Shown: positions 1 to 8,572 of the stretch, in pieces
Position numbering within the stretch: the stretch's first letter is position 1
Layout: every line of letters begins with the position of its first letter
DNA from: an uncultured Collinsella sp.
Lineage (GTDB): Bacteria > Actinomycetota > Coriobacteriia > Coriobacteriales > Coriobacteriaceae
Assembly: GCA_900541135.1 (NCBI GenBank)
Contig: UQIG01000003.1
Span: forward strand, 40,802-104,801
Reading direction: 5' to 3'
Length of the DNA: 64,000 nt
Notes under the pieces: model-generated
Seen by the model: the letters and a program-made list of their open reading frames with translations, nothing else
What the model was told of the DNA's origin: nothing
The model's database searches: none
Position numbers and translations under genes: made by a program

Positions 1-1537
1 AGAGCGCGGCCTCGATGAGCGAGGTCTCGGCATCGTGGTAATGCACGCGGACGGCACGGTTGCGAACGCTCGTGATAAGCAGCTTCTGGCGACGCTTGAC
101 GTCGTCGTAGTCGAGCTGCGGGCACCACTGGAACGGCGTAGCAGCCTTGGGGATAAAGACCGAAACCGAGATAGACACCGAGATAGACCCGCGGCGCGCC
201 TTGGGCACCACGGAACGGCCAAGCTCCAGCACGTGATCGGCCAGGTTGGCGATAGCCACGATGTCCTCATCGCGCTCGCCGGGAAGGCCCATCATGAAGT
301 AGAGCTTCATGCGGTTCCAGCCGGCCTCGAAGGCTGCCTTGGCCGCACGGTCCAAGTCCTCCTCGGTCACGTTCTTGTTGATGATGTCGCGCATACGCTG
401 GCTGCCCGCCTCGGGCGCGAACGTCAGGCCGCCCTTCTTTTCGCCAGCGACCGACTCGGCCATATCCACGCCAAACGAATCCAGGCGCTGCGACGGAATA
501 GACACGCGAATACCCGTATCCTCCAGGCGACGGTTGAGCCTGCCGAGCACGTCGCGAATGCAGGAGTGGTCGGTCGTCGAAAGCGAGGTAAGCGACACCT
601 CGTCATAGCCAGTCTTTTCCAAGCCCTGGATTACCGATGACACGATCTGGTCGGCCGAGCGCTCACGCACCGGGCGATACGTCATGCCGGCCTGGCAAAA
701 ACGACAGCCGCGGGCGCAGCCACGCAGGATCTCGATAGACAGGCGATCGTGGACGAGCTGCGCATACGGCACGCACGACTGGGAAAGCGGATTGGTGGCA
801 CCAAAGTCCTCGACGACGCGCTTGTAGACTACCGGCGGGACGTCCTTGCCCTCGCGCGGCACGGTGTAGCCATGCGGCGAGCAGGGCTCGTCATGACGCA
901 CCTCATACAGGGACGGCACATAGGTACCGGCGACCGTCGCGAGCTGCTCGACAATCTGAGCGCGCGAGATACCTTCGTCGCGCAAGCGGCGATGCAGCTG
1001 GCAGATCTCGAGCAGCGACTCCTCGCCCTCGCCAATGAGAATGGCATCGAAAAAGGCCGCGTACGGCTCGGGGTTATACACCGAGGGACCACCGGCGACG
1101 ATGATGGGATCGTCCTCGGTACGGTCGGCAGCCAACAGCGGAATGCCGGCGAGATCGAGCGCTTCGAGGAAGTTCGTCACAGCCATCTCGTGCGGTACGT
1201 GCATGCCGACGATGTCAAACGAGGCCACGGGCGCTGCACCCTCGAGCGACAGCAGCGGAATCCCCGCCTCGCGCATGGCATCGCCCATATCGGGCCACGG
1301 CACGTAGCCGCGCTCGCAGGAGATACCCTCGGCCTGATTTAGGATGTTGTAGAGAATGGCGATGCCCTGGTTGGGCAGACCGACCTCATACACGTCCGGA
1401 TAGATCATGCAGCAGCGATAGTCGGCATCGGCCTTTGAGAGCGTGCCCCACTCGTGGTCGATATAGCGACTCGGCTTTTCGACCTTGGCGAGCAACGGCT
1501 CGATCAGATGAAAACAGTCTTGGTATGGAACGCGCAA
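1..1537 (-). CDS. Radical SAM protein, TIGR03960-like (3' end beyond window)
   Basis: The reverse-strand frame is open from about 1537 to the left edge, giving roughly 512 codons without a stop. The translation carries the radical SAM cluster motif as RGCARGCRFCQAG, followed by a typical TIM-barrel stretch (SLTSLSTTDHS, FAPEAGSQRMRDIINKN, MMGLPGERDEDI). The N-terminal part, with VEKPSRYIDHEWG and IYPDVYEVGLPNQG, matches the family of radical SAM proteins with a B12-binding-like N-terminus (TIGR03960); that assignment is from memory. Its substrate is not known to me. The start is TTG at 1535-1537; the frame is closed three codons upstream by the TAG stop of the preceding gene, and the next methionine lies far inside the conserved region. 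It is the last visible member of the rod-shape gene run. Confidence 0.85.
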   Translation of the reverse strand, partial: MRVPYQDCFHLIEPLLAKVEKPSRYIDHEWGTLSKADADYRCCMIYPDVYEVGLPNQGIAILYNILNQAEGISCERGYVPWPDMGDAMREAGIPLLSLEGAAPVASFDIVGMHVPHEMAVTNFLEALDLAGIPLLAADRTEDDPIIVAGGPSVYNPEPYAAFFDAILIGEGEESLLEICQLHRRLRDEGISRAQIVEQLATVAGTYVPSLYEVRHDEPCSPHGYTVPREGKDVPPVVYKRVVEDFGATNPLSQSCVPYAQLVHDRLSIEILRGCARGCRFCQAGMTYRPVRERSADQIVSSVIQGLEKTGYDEVSLTSLSTTDHSCIRDVLGRLNRRLEDTGIRVSIPSQRLDSFGVDMAESVAGEKKGGLTFAPEAGSQRMRDIINKNVTEEDLDRAAKAAFEAGWNRMKLYFMMGLPGERDEDIVAIANLADHVLELGRSVVPKARRGSISVSISVSVFIPKAATPFQWCPQLDYDDVKRRQKLLITSVRNRAVRVHYHDAETSLIEAAL

Positions 1538-1546
1538 AAGAAACCC

Positions 1547-2476
1547 CTAAGCAGCGAGATCGGATGCATCCTCGAAAGGACTCATAGGACGGGTGGCACC
1601 GGCGACCGTGGTCACCAGGTCGCGAACGCGCGAGAACGTGGCGGCAGCGACCTCGTTGGCACGGCTGTAGTCCACATCGCGTTCGTAGAGCGACACGAGC
1701 GCGCGGCCCATGCCATAGGTACCCGCGGCGGCGGTAAGCGCCTTAACGACAAAGCCGATGTGCGGCGTCTGCTTCACCAATGCGCGGGTGACGGCGCGAA
1801 TCACCAGACCGCCGGCGAGCACGCCTGCGACCTCGTAGCCGCGCTCAGGCTTAATGCCGCGTCCAAAGATGGCCGCGAGCTCAAAGAGCATGCCCACCTG
1901 CGCCAGCGCCATAACGGGATAATCGGCGCCCGGCAAAAACACCAGCGCGCCGGTCGCCATATTGGTGAGCGCACACGAGGTGATGATACGATTGGCCGCC
2001 GCGATGCGCATGAAGGCAAAGTTGGCGGCAAAAGCCGTCTCCTTGTCCGTACGATCGAGAATCCAGCGGGCAAGCGTCTCGAGCAGATAGGTCTTGTCGG
2101 TCGCCGCCACCACGCCAAGCATGGGCGTGGACTCCTCAATAAACGGCACCTCCACAGCAGACTCGGCAAGCACGCACACGGGCGCGCCGGCGATCACGAG
2201 CTCCTGCACGGCACTCTCCAGGCGGTCGGAGCCGCACGAGAGGACCAACACCACGTCGGTATCGGCCTTGGGAACGATACGGTCCTCCCCCAGGCGATCA
2301 ACACGCACAATGCCCGAAGTCGTCTGCGGCACAAAGGCATCGCGCACCGTCTCGACCAAAAAGCGAGACGCAGTCGAATCAAGGTAAACCGAGACACGCA
2401 CCGGTGTATCGGAATCCTTCTTAACAGACGCGCCCATCTTAAAAGCGCTGGTCAACTTATCTACGGGAATCTTCAT
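1547..2476 (-). CDS. DUF697-like membrane-associated protein
   Basis: 309 aa. The N-terminal half looks like a Rossmann-type segment (VSVYLD, DVVLVLSCG, PVCVLAES). The C-terminal half has hydrophobic helices around AFMRIAAANRIITSCAL, FLPGADYPVMALAQVGMLFE and AGVLAGGLVIRAVTRAL, the pattern of DUF697/YcjF-type proteins. The assignment is from pattern only and the function is unknown. ATG at 2474-2476 follows a good GGAGGGG ribosome site at a spacing of six bases. It lies 18 bp downstream of rodA and directly before the radical SAM gene, so it is probably co-transcribed with the rod-shape genes. Confidence 0.6.
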   Translation of the reverse strand: MKIPVDKLTSAFKMGASVKKDSDTPVRVSVYLDSTASRFLVETVRDAFVPQTTSGIVRVDRLGEDRIVPKADTDVVLVLSCGSDRLESAVQELVIAGAPVCVLAESAVEVPFIEESTPMLGVVAATDKTYLLETLARWILDRTDKETAFAANFAFMRIAAANRIITSCALTNMATGALVFLPGADYPVMALAQVGMLFELAAIFGRGIKPERGYEVAGVLAGGLVIRAVTRALVKQTPHIGFVVKALTAAAGTYGMGRALVSLYERDVDYSRANEVAAATFSRVRDLVTTVAGATRPMSPFEDASDLAA

Positions 2477-2494
2477 GGCAAACCCCTCCAGCGG

Positions 2495-3721
2495 TTACGC
2501 GGCGCCCGAACGATGCCGCCATATGGATTGTACGATACCCACCGTCAGCAACTGAATCATCATCGACGACGAACCAAAACTAATAAACGGCAGCGGAATA
2601 CCGGTAATCGGCATCATGCCAATGCACATGCCGATGTTCTCGAAGGTCTGGAACGCCCACATGCCGACGATACCCACGCACGATAGGCGCAAGAACAGTG
2701 ACTCGCACTTAAAGGCAACGCGGATCGTCGAGAAGATCAGCAGCACGTAGAGGCACAGAAGTAAAAAGGAACCGCAGAAGCCGAACGTCTCGGACAGGAA
2801 GGCGAAGACGAAGTCGGTGTGGAACTCGGGTAGAAAGCCGCCGGCCGACTGCGTCGCGTGGCCCAGCCCCTTACCAAAGAAGCCACCCGAGCCGACGGCA
2901 ATGAGCGACTGCTGCAGGTTGTAGGCATCATCCGAATTGGCATTGTCGGGGTCGATGAAGACCGTTAGACGGTTCATCTGATACTGCTTGATAAGCACGT
3001 CGTGGCCAAGGAGCGAATCAAAGACCGAGTCGAGCGCCAAGATGAGCGCAATCAAACCAACCAGCAGAGCCAAGGTCGACAGCACCCATTCGCGGCGTGC
3101 ACCGCTCATGCAGATGACGATGGCACCCGAGACCAGCACGACCAGGCCCGAGCCCAGGTCGCCCATGGCGACGACGGCCAAAAACGGGATAGACAGCATA
3201 CCGCAGAGCTTGACGTAATCGCGAACGGTATCGATGCGGCCGTTGTATTGCGAGCCAAGCGTGGCGATAAAGAAGATGGTGATGAGCTTGGCGAGCTCAA
3301 CGGGCTGGAAGGTCAGGCCGATACCGGGGATCTTGATCCAGCCCGTCATGCCCAGACCGCCTGTATAGGACAGGCCCGGAATCTTGGGCGAGAAGATCAC
3401 AATAAGGTCAATGACGAGCAACGCCGTCGAGAAATTGGAAATGCCACGCAGGTCGGTGCGCCAGACGAGCACCGCCAGCACCGCGCCAATGCCAATACCC
3501 AGCAGGTGGCGCGAGAACGAGGCATCGGCCTTAAACTGCGAGGCCGACCAAATAATGATGGCGCCATAGGCAACGAGCGCGACGGTAGCCAGCAGCACAC
3601 CGATGTGGACCTTCTGGCGGAACGTGCCGCGCGAGGCCGAGAGCTGCTTGTTGACGCGGTCCAGGCTGCTGCGGGAGCCGGTCTTGGTTGAGCGGAACAG
3701 GTCCGCCGGCGAAAAGTCCAT
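2495..3721 (-). CDS. rodA: Rod shape-determining protein RodA (SEDS glycosyltransferase)
   Basis: 408 aa SEDS-family polytopic membrane protein, the peptidoglycan glycosyltransferase of the elongasome that works with PBP2. Visible family signatures are GMTGWIKIPGIGLTFQPVELAK, the large loop with LLGHDVLIKQYQMNRL, the conserved NLQQSLIAVGSGGFFGKGLG, and the C-terminal TGIPLPFISFGSSSM. The N-terminus has a cytoplasmic extension of about 40 residues (basic, Ser-rich) before the first membrane helix. The ATG follows a near-perfect AGGAGG with five bases between. It starts 9 bp after the mrdA stop, which supports coupled expression with its partner transpeptidase. Confidence 0.96.
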   Translation of the reverse strand: MDFSPADLFRSTKTGSRSSLDRVNKQLSASRGTFRQKVHIGVLLATVALVAYGAIIIWSASQFKADASFSRHLLGIGIGAVLAVLVWRTDLRGISNFSTALLVIDLIVIFSPKIPGLSYTGGLGMTGWIKIPGIGLTFQPVELAKLITIFFIATLGSQYNGRIDTVRDYVKLCGMLSIPFLAVVAMGDLGSGLVVLVSGAIVICMSGARREWVLSTLALLVGLIALILALDSVFDSLLGHDVLIKQYQMNRLTVFIDPDNANSDDAYNLQQSLIAVGSGGFFGKGLGHATQSAGGFLPEFHTDFVFAFLSETFGFCGSFLLLCLYVLLIFSTIRVAFKCESLFLRLSCVGIVGMWAFQTFENIGMCIGMMPITGIPLPFISFGSSSMMIQLLTVGIVQSIWRHRSGAA

Positions 3722-3730
3722 CGCAACCTC

Positions 3731-5800
3731 CTATCGAACCGAAGAATCGCCCGAGGCCGAAGAGGTATCGGGCTCGTCATAAATCACACCGAGCACGTCA
3801 CGCACGACATGCATTGCGGTATCTGAGCCACCGCCGCCCTGCTCCAGGATTGTAGCGATGACATACTTGGGATCATCGGCCGGTGCATAGGCGCAGAACC
3901 ACGCGTATTCGTCCTCGCCGCTTTTCTCTCCCGTGCCCGACTTGCCGTATACCTGCGGCGTCAGGGTGCCAAAGTGTGCCGCCAGGGACGTCGATGCCGT
4001 ATAAATCACGTCGTGCATGCCGTTGCGAACAAGAGCCAAATCCGAATCGCTGTTGATCTTGGCCTCCAGGCGCTTCTTCTTGCCCTTGCCGTTGTACTTA
4101 TAGGCATCACCGTCGCCATCGCGCGACACGGCAGACAAAAACACGTGAGGCACGTACTGTTTGCCGCCGTTGGCAAGACCCATATAGGCGCACGCCATCT
4201 GCAGGGGCGTCACCAGGATGTCGCCCTGGCCGATGGCAATGTTGGTCATATCGCCGGCATTCCACTTGCGGTCCTCGGCAGAGGCGTCGGTGAAGTACGA
4301 CTCTTTCCACTCGGCATCGGGAATACGGCCCGCGCCCTCACTCGGCAGATCGATACCGCAGGTCTTGCCTAGGCCCCAGCGACGAAAGACCTCCTGCAGG
4401 CCCTCTGAATGCTGTTCGTCATAAAAGAACGCCTTGCCCATGTCGTAGAAGACGGGGTCGCACGAGTTGGCGATACCCGACTGCAGCGTCATGGTGCCGT
4501 GGCCAGACGTCAGCCAGCAGCGCTTGCCCCAAGCCTTGCCCAGGCCCGTCCAATAGCCCGTGCAGTTGGTTGTCTGCGTTGAAGTGTAGGTTCCAAACTC
4601 AAGGCCCGCCAAGGCCGAGAGCGGCTTGATGGTCGAAGCCGACATGTATTGGCCGCTAATGGCGCGGTTAAGCAGTGGGTGCGAACCCTCGTCGTCGTTG
4701 AGCTCGGTCCATACATCGTTGGAGACGCCGCCGATAAACACGGACGGATCGAACTTGGGCTCGCTCGCCATGCCCAGGATCTCGCCATTGTTGGGATCGA
4801 GACACACCACAGCGCCGTTGCCGGCATTGCTGTAGCCCGTGGTCTTGGCAAGCTCGATAGCGCTCGCCAGCGCCGTCTCACAGGCTTGCTGAATCTTGAG
4901 GTCAAGCGTGAGCTTAATGTCGGAGCCGGCCTTGGCAGGCACGGCGCCGGCCTGTCCGGTCACGTTGCCCGAGGCATCGACCTTAACCGTCTGCTCGCCG
5001 CGAATACCCTGCAGCAAGTTCTCGTAGTAGCTCTCGACACCCGCCTGGCCCACGATATCACCAGACTGGTACGTAATCTGACCGGCAGCGCTATCGTTAT
5101 CGCCCGAAGCCTTCTTGTTCTGTGCCTCGAGCTGCTCAGAGGTAATAGTGCCGGTATAACCCAAAATGTGACAGGCCGTCTCGCCATACGGGTACTGGCG
5201 CTCGGTGCGCTCGGCAATCTTCACGCCCGGGAACTCGCCGGCATGCTCCTTGATATAGGCAACCGTGGAGCGGCGCACGTCCGTCGCGATGGTATGCAGG
5301 CTCTGAGCGCCCTCGGAATTGTCCTGGATATTGCGCAGCACAGCGACGTAGGGCATACCGAGCACGTTGGCAAGATGGCGCACCAGCACGGTGTCCTCGG
5401 CCAGGTCGCGATAGGCGACGACGGCAAGTGAGGGACGGTTTTGCACAAGTGCCACGCCATTGCGATCAAGGATTCGCCCGCGCACAGCCGGCGTGGTGAC
5501 AGTACGGGTCTGGTTGCTCTTGGCCTGCTTATCGTAGTAGTCCGACGAGACCATCTGCATACCCCACAGCTTGACGGCGAGCGCGGCAAACATCGCGCCC
5601 ACGCCGGCGGTGAGGATGGAGAAGCGACCCTTGAACGCGGTAGCGGCGGTATTGCCCTCGCCCTCGGTGGCACGCGGGGCCGTTCCATGCTGAGTGTCGT
5701 AGGTAAAACGGGAATCGCCGCGGCGCATGATGACCAGCGCGACCACAATGGCCACGACCAGCACGATACCGGCGATGATAACCGTCATCTGGGAAGACAT
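3731..5800 (-). CDS. mrdA: Penicillin-binding protein 2 (class B PBP, elongasome)
   Basis: 689 aa. One hydrophobic segment at residues 5-25 and a second at about 60-80 are followed by the PBP dimerisation domain (RGRILDRNG near 108) and the transpeptidase domain. The active-site motifs are all present: STIK at 389-392 (nucleophile Ser389), SCD at 446-448 in the SxN position, and KSGTG at 620-624. It cross-links peptidoglycan during side-wall growth together with RodA. The double hydrophobic N-terminus is longer than in the usual PBP2, and a linker of low complexity separates the two segments. The ATG follows GGGGAGG. The order mreB-mreC-mreD-mrdA-rodA is the classical one. Confidence 0.95.
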   Translation of the reverse strand: MSSQMTVIIAGIVLVVAIVVALVIMRRGDSRFTYDTQHGTAPRATEGEGNTAATAFKGRFSILTAGVGAMFAALAVKLWGMQMVSSDYYDKQAKSNQTRTVTTPAVRGRILDRNGVALVQNRPSLAVVAYRDLAEDTVLVRHLANVLGMPYVAVLRNIQDNSEGAQSLHTIATDVRRSTVAYIKEHAGEFPGVKIAERTERQYPYGETACHILGYTGTITSEQLEAQNKKASGDNDSAAGQITYQSGDIVGQAGVESYYENLLQGIRGEQTVKVDASGNVTGQAGAVPAKAGSDIKLTLDLKIQQACETALASAIELAKTTGYSNAGNGAVVCLDPNNGEILGMASEPKFDPSVFIGGVSNDVWTELNDDEGSHPLLNRAISGQYMSASTIKPLSALAGLEFGTYTSTQTTNCTGYWTGLGKAWGKRCWLTSGHGTMTLQSGIANSCDPVFYDMGKAFFYDEQHSEGLQEVFRRWGLGKTCGIDLPSEGAGRIPDAEWKESYFTDASAEDRKWNAGDMTNIAIGQGDILVTPLQMACAYMGLANGGKQYVPHVFLSAVSRDGDGDAYKYNGKGKKKRLEAKINSDSDLALVRNGMHDVIYTASTSLAAHFGTLTPQVYGKSGTGEKSGEDEYAWFCAYAPADDPKYVIATILEQGGGGSDTAMHVVRDVLGVIYDEPDTSSASGDSSVR

Positions 5801-5813
5801 CTACGGGCCTCCC

Positions 5814-6380
5814 CTATTTGAGTTTGCGGGTCTTGGGCTTGAAGCGCATGCCCGTCTGATGACCACCGCGCGCGGAGAATCCGTAACCGGACTGCGGCAC
5901 GACACCGGACATCAAAAACGGAATGGCGACCAGACCCGTCAGGATCGAAGACGGCAGTGCATGGCCAAAAACAGCCACCACAAAGCTCGTCTCCAGACCC
6001 ATAAACAGCAAGATGATGCTGTAGACCACGTTGATGGCAAGCGCGAAGGCGCCCACGGTAATACCGCGCGCGCTCGGGGAGCCGGCCGTCTGACCGGCCG
6101 CGCTGTGCACCAGGGCAAAACTGCCCACCGTCAGCAGCAGCGACATAACGCCCACCGGAACGGCAGCGGAAAGATCATAGAACAGGCCACTGCAAAAACC
6201 GCAGACGACAGCCCGCGTGGGATCGCCCGAGAACACGCTCAGGCACACAAGGATAATCATAAAGTTGACGCGACCGCCCGCGATGGAAATCTGCGGCGCC
6301 AGGCCCGCCTGCAGGAGCACGCAGGCAATGGCGGCGATAGCAAACGTACGGGAGCTCGCCCCCTGTTCGTGTAGATCCAT
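5814..6380 (-). CDS. mreD: Rod shape-determining protein MreD
   Basis: About 188 aa, strongly hydrophobic with four to six predicted membrane helices (for example FAIAAIACVLLQAGLAP, FMIILVCLSVFSG, GVMSLLLTVGSFALV). Small size, hydrophobicity and position between mreC and mrdA identify it as MreD. Two close ATGs are possible (6384-6386 and 6378-6380). The second is chosen because the AGGGAGG ribosome site lies eight bases before it but only two bases before the first. A much longer Arg-rich N-terminal extension is open in this frame but overlaps mreC and has no support. The C-terminus ends in a short basic tail. Confidence 0.85.
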   Translation of the reverse strand: MDLHEQGASSRTFAIAAIACVLLQAGLAPQISIAGGRVNFMIILVCLSVFSGDPTRAVVCGFCSGLFYDLSAAVPVGVMSLLLTVGSFALVHSAAGQTAGSPSARGITVGAFALAINVVYSIILLFMGLETSFVVAVFGHALPSSILTGLVAIPFLMSGVVPQSGYGFSARGGHQTGMRFKPKTRKLK

Positions 6381-6393
6381 GGACATGCCCTCC

Positions 6394-7392
6394 CTATTCG
6401 CTCGAGCCGGAATCGGTTGTCTCGGACGATTCGGAGCTCTCGTCCGAGTCCTCGTCCTTCGTCTTGGTCGCGGAATCACGCGAGGCGCCCTGCGGTGTGC
6501 CGTTGGCAGAGCTCACGTCCTCGTCCGAGGCCGACTGCTCGTCGGTCAACGAGGTGATGACGAGCACCTCCTCGTTATTTTCTGCCGTGGTCTGGGCGCG
6601 TACGACGATGGTGTAATACACATCGTTGGCCGACTTCTCCACCGAAGAAACAGTGCCGAGCGGCAGGCCCTTGGGGAACACGCCGCCAATGCCAGAGGTC
6701 ACGATGATGTCGCCCACCTTGACGTCGGAGTCGACGCTCACGTACTCAAGGCGCAGGGTGCCATCGGGCTGGCCCTGCAGCATACCCTGGGCGCGCGTGT
6801 CCTGCACCATAGCCGACACGCCCGAGTTCTCGTCGCCAATAAGGCGCACGGTAGAGGTCTTGGCCGACACCTCGATAATCTGGCCGATAACACCGGCAGA
6901 ACTCGTCACGGGCATGTTGATGGTAAGGCCGTCGGCAGAGCCCTTGTCGATGGTAACGGTCGAGGTCCAGGCATCGCCCGACGCACCGACAATACGGGCA
7001 GCGGTCGACTTAAGGTTGTAGGTCGATTGCAGCCCGACCAGGCCCTCCAGGCGCTCGGCAGTCTTTTGAGCCTCGGAAAGCTCGGCGACCTTAGAGGTCA
7101 GCACCTCGTTTTGCTTCTTGAGATCATCGAGCGACTCCTGCGATGCCGTGAGGTTGGAGAACACGTTGCCGATCGCGTTGAAGGGAGCCGCCACGGCCGA
7201 GCCCACAAAGCGCACCGGCGAGGTAATCGTCGTCACGCCCGAGCGCACGGCATGAATCGGCCCGGCCTCGCCCTCACGGATATAAAACGTGAGCAGCAAC
7301 ACCGAAATCAGGCTGAAAACAATCAACGGGCGCATACCCGTTGATTGTCGCTTGGTATTCAGATTTGGAGAGAAACCCGAAGATCGTGCCAA
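6394..7392 (-). CDS. mreC: Rod shape-determining protein MreC
   Basis: 332 aa. A short cytoplasmic N-terminus, one membrane anchor (residues about 20-40, MRPLIVFSLISVLLLTFYI), a coiled-coil segment (about residues 85-115, SLDDLKKQNEVLTSKVAEL) and two beta-domains containing the family pattern GQIIEVSAKTSTVRLIGDEN and VGDIIVTSGIGGVFPKGLP. The C-terminal 50 residues are an acidic Ser/Asp/Glu-rich tail that is probably disordered. MreC scaffolds the elongasome outside the membrane. The start is TTG at 7390-7392 with an AAGGTGGA ribosome site; the next in-frame ATG (residue 20) lacks one. Confidence 0.94.
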   Translation of the reverse strand: MARSSGFSPNLNTKRQSTGMRPLIVFSLISVLLLTFYIREGEAGPIHAVRSGVTTITSPVRFVGSAVAAPFNAIGNVFSNLTASQESLDDLKKQNEVLTSKVAELSEAQKTAERLEGLVGLQSTYNLKSTAARIVGASGDAWTSTVTIDKGSADGLTINMPVTSSAGVIGQIIEVSAKTSTVRLIGDENSGVSAMVQDTRAQGMLQGQPDGTLRLEYVSVDSDVKVGDIIVTSGIGGVFPKGLPLGTVSSVEKSANDVYYTIVVRAQTTAENNEEVLVITSLTDEQSASDEDVSSANGTPQGASRDSATKTKDEDSDESSESSETTDSGSSE

Positions 7393-7413
7393 ATGGAATC
7401 CACCTTTTGGAAA

Positions 7414-8457
7414 TTAAGCATTGGTTTGGACGAAGCCACCGTCAAAGGCGTTGGCCTCGAGCACGCGGGCGCAGCCGTTTACGACGTTATCGAGCGCCGT
7501 GGGGCTGACGTTGACCGAAACGCCGGTCTCGTCGCGCAGGCGCACGTCGAGGCCGCGCAGCAGCGCACCGCCGCCGGTCAGCAGAATGCCGTAGTACATA
7601 AGGTCCGAGGCAAGGTCGGGCGGCGTGGCGTCCAGAGCGTCCTTAACGGCCTTGGCCATCTCGTCGAGCGGCTTGTTGAGCGCGCGACGGATCTCCTCGC
7701 TCTCGATACGCACGGTCTTGGGCAGGCCCGTGATAACGTCACGTCCGTTGACCTCGACGTCGAGCTCATCCTTGAGCGGCACGGCGGAGCCGACCTTAAT
7801 CTTGATGTCCTCGGCCGTACGCTCGCCGATAGCCAGGTTGTAGGCATCGCGAACATGGGTGAGGATAGCCTGGTCGAACTCGTCGCCGGCAATGCGGATG
7901 GACTGCGACACGACAATACCGCCCATAGCGATAACGGCGACCTCGGTGGTGCCGCCGCCGATATCGATGACCATGGAGCCCGTAGGCTCCTCGACGGGTA
8001 GGTCGGCGCCGATGGCAGCCGCCATGGGCTCCTCGATCAGATAGGCCTGGCGAGCGCCGGCCTGGATCGTGGCCTCAAAGACGGCACGCTTCTCGACCGA
8101 CGTGACGCCGGAGGGAACGCAGACGACGACGCGTGGACGCGGAGTCCACGGATAGCGCTTCTCGGAAGCCTTGTCGATAAAGTAGCGAAGCATGGCCTCG
8201 GTGACATCGAAGTCGGCGATGACGCCGTCCTTAAGGGGACGAACGGCCACGATGTTGCCGGGCGTACGGCCGAGCATTCGCTTGGCCTCGATGCCGACTG
8301 CCAGGATGCGCTCGTCGTTCTTGTCGATAGCGACAACGGACGGCTCGCGGATGACGATGCCCTTGCCGCGCACGGAGACGAGCGTATTGGCGGTGCCGAG
8401 GTCGATGGCGAGATCGCCCGCATAGCTACCGAAGAACATATCCATCAAAGAAAACAA
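7414..8457 (-). CDS. mreB: Rod shape-determining protein MreB (actin-like)
   Basis: 347 aa actin-fold ATPase that forms membrane-bound filaments and positions cell-wall synthesis. Phosphate 1 motif DLGTANTLV near residue 19, phosphate 2 motif MVIDIGGGTTEVAVI, and adenosine motif GILLTGGGALLRGL are all visible. The start is read as TTG at 8455-8457, five bases after AGGAG; the ATG four codons later is too far from that site. It is the first gene of the mre-mrdA-rodA run, with a possible -10 (TATGAT) and a terminator hairpin upstream. Confidence 0.96.
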   Translation of the reverse strand: MFSLMDMFFGSYAGDLAIDLGTANTLVSVRGKGIVIREPSVVAIDKNDERILAVGIEAKRMLGRTPGNIVAVRPLKDGVIADFDVTEAMLRYFIDKASEKRYPWTPRPRVVVCVPSGVTSVEKRAVFEATIQAGARQAYLIEEPMAAAIGADLPVEEPTGSMVIDIGGGTTEVAVIAMGGIVVSQSIRIAGDEFDQAILTHVRDAYNLAIGERTAEDIKIKVGSAVPLKDELDVEVNGRDVITGLPKTVRIESEEIRRALNKPLDEMAKAVKDALDATPPDLASDLMYYGILLTGGGALLRGLDVRLRDETGVSVNVSPTALDNVVNGCARVLEANAFDGGFVQTNA

Positions 8458-8502
8458 CGCAACTCCTGATGTGTTGGATGATTGCTGGAAAACTACTAGC
8501 CC

Positions 8503-8508
8503 ATCATA
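8503..8508 (-). promoter_or_regulatory. Possible -10 element of the mreB operon
   Basis: On the minus strand the hexamer TATGAT lies about 45 bases before the mreB start, just downstream of the upstream gene's terminator hairpin. No convincing -35 hexamer is seen at the usual spacing, so this is tentative. Confidence 0.3.
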
Positions 8509-8517
8509 CTAGCGCAA

Positions 8518-8550
8518 GCCCGGCACCTCACTTGCGGTGAAGCACCGGGC
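8518..8550 (-). terminator. Hairpin after the TPR gene
   Basis: GCCCGGTGCTTCACCGCAAG and its partner GTGAGGTGCCGGGC form a long stem on the minus strand just after the TPR-protein stop codon. The T-run that normally follows is poor, so it may be an inefficient or factor-assisted terminator separating the TPR gene from mreB. Confidence 0.55.
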
Positions 8551-8572
8551 AGCGCCAAATCTCATAAGGTCA

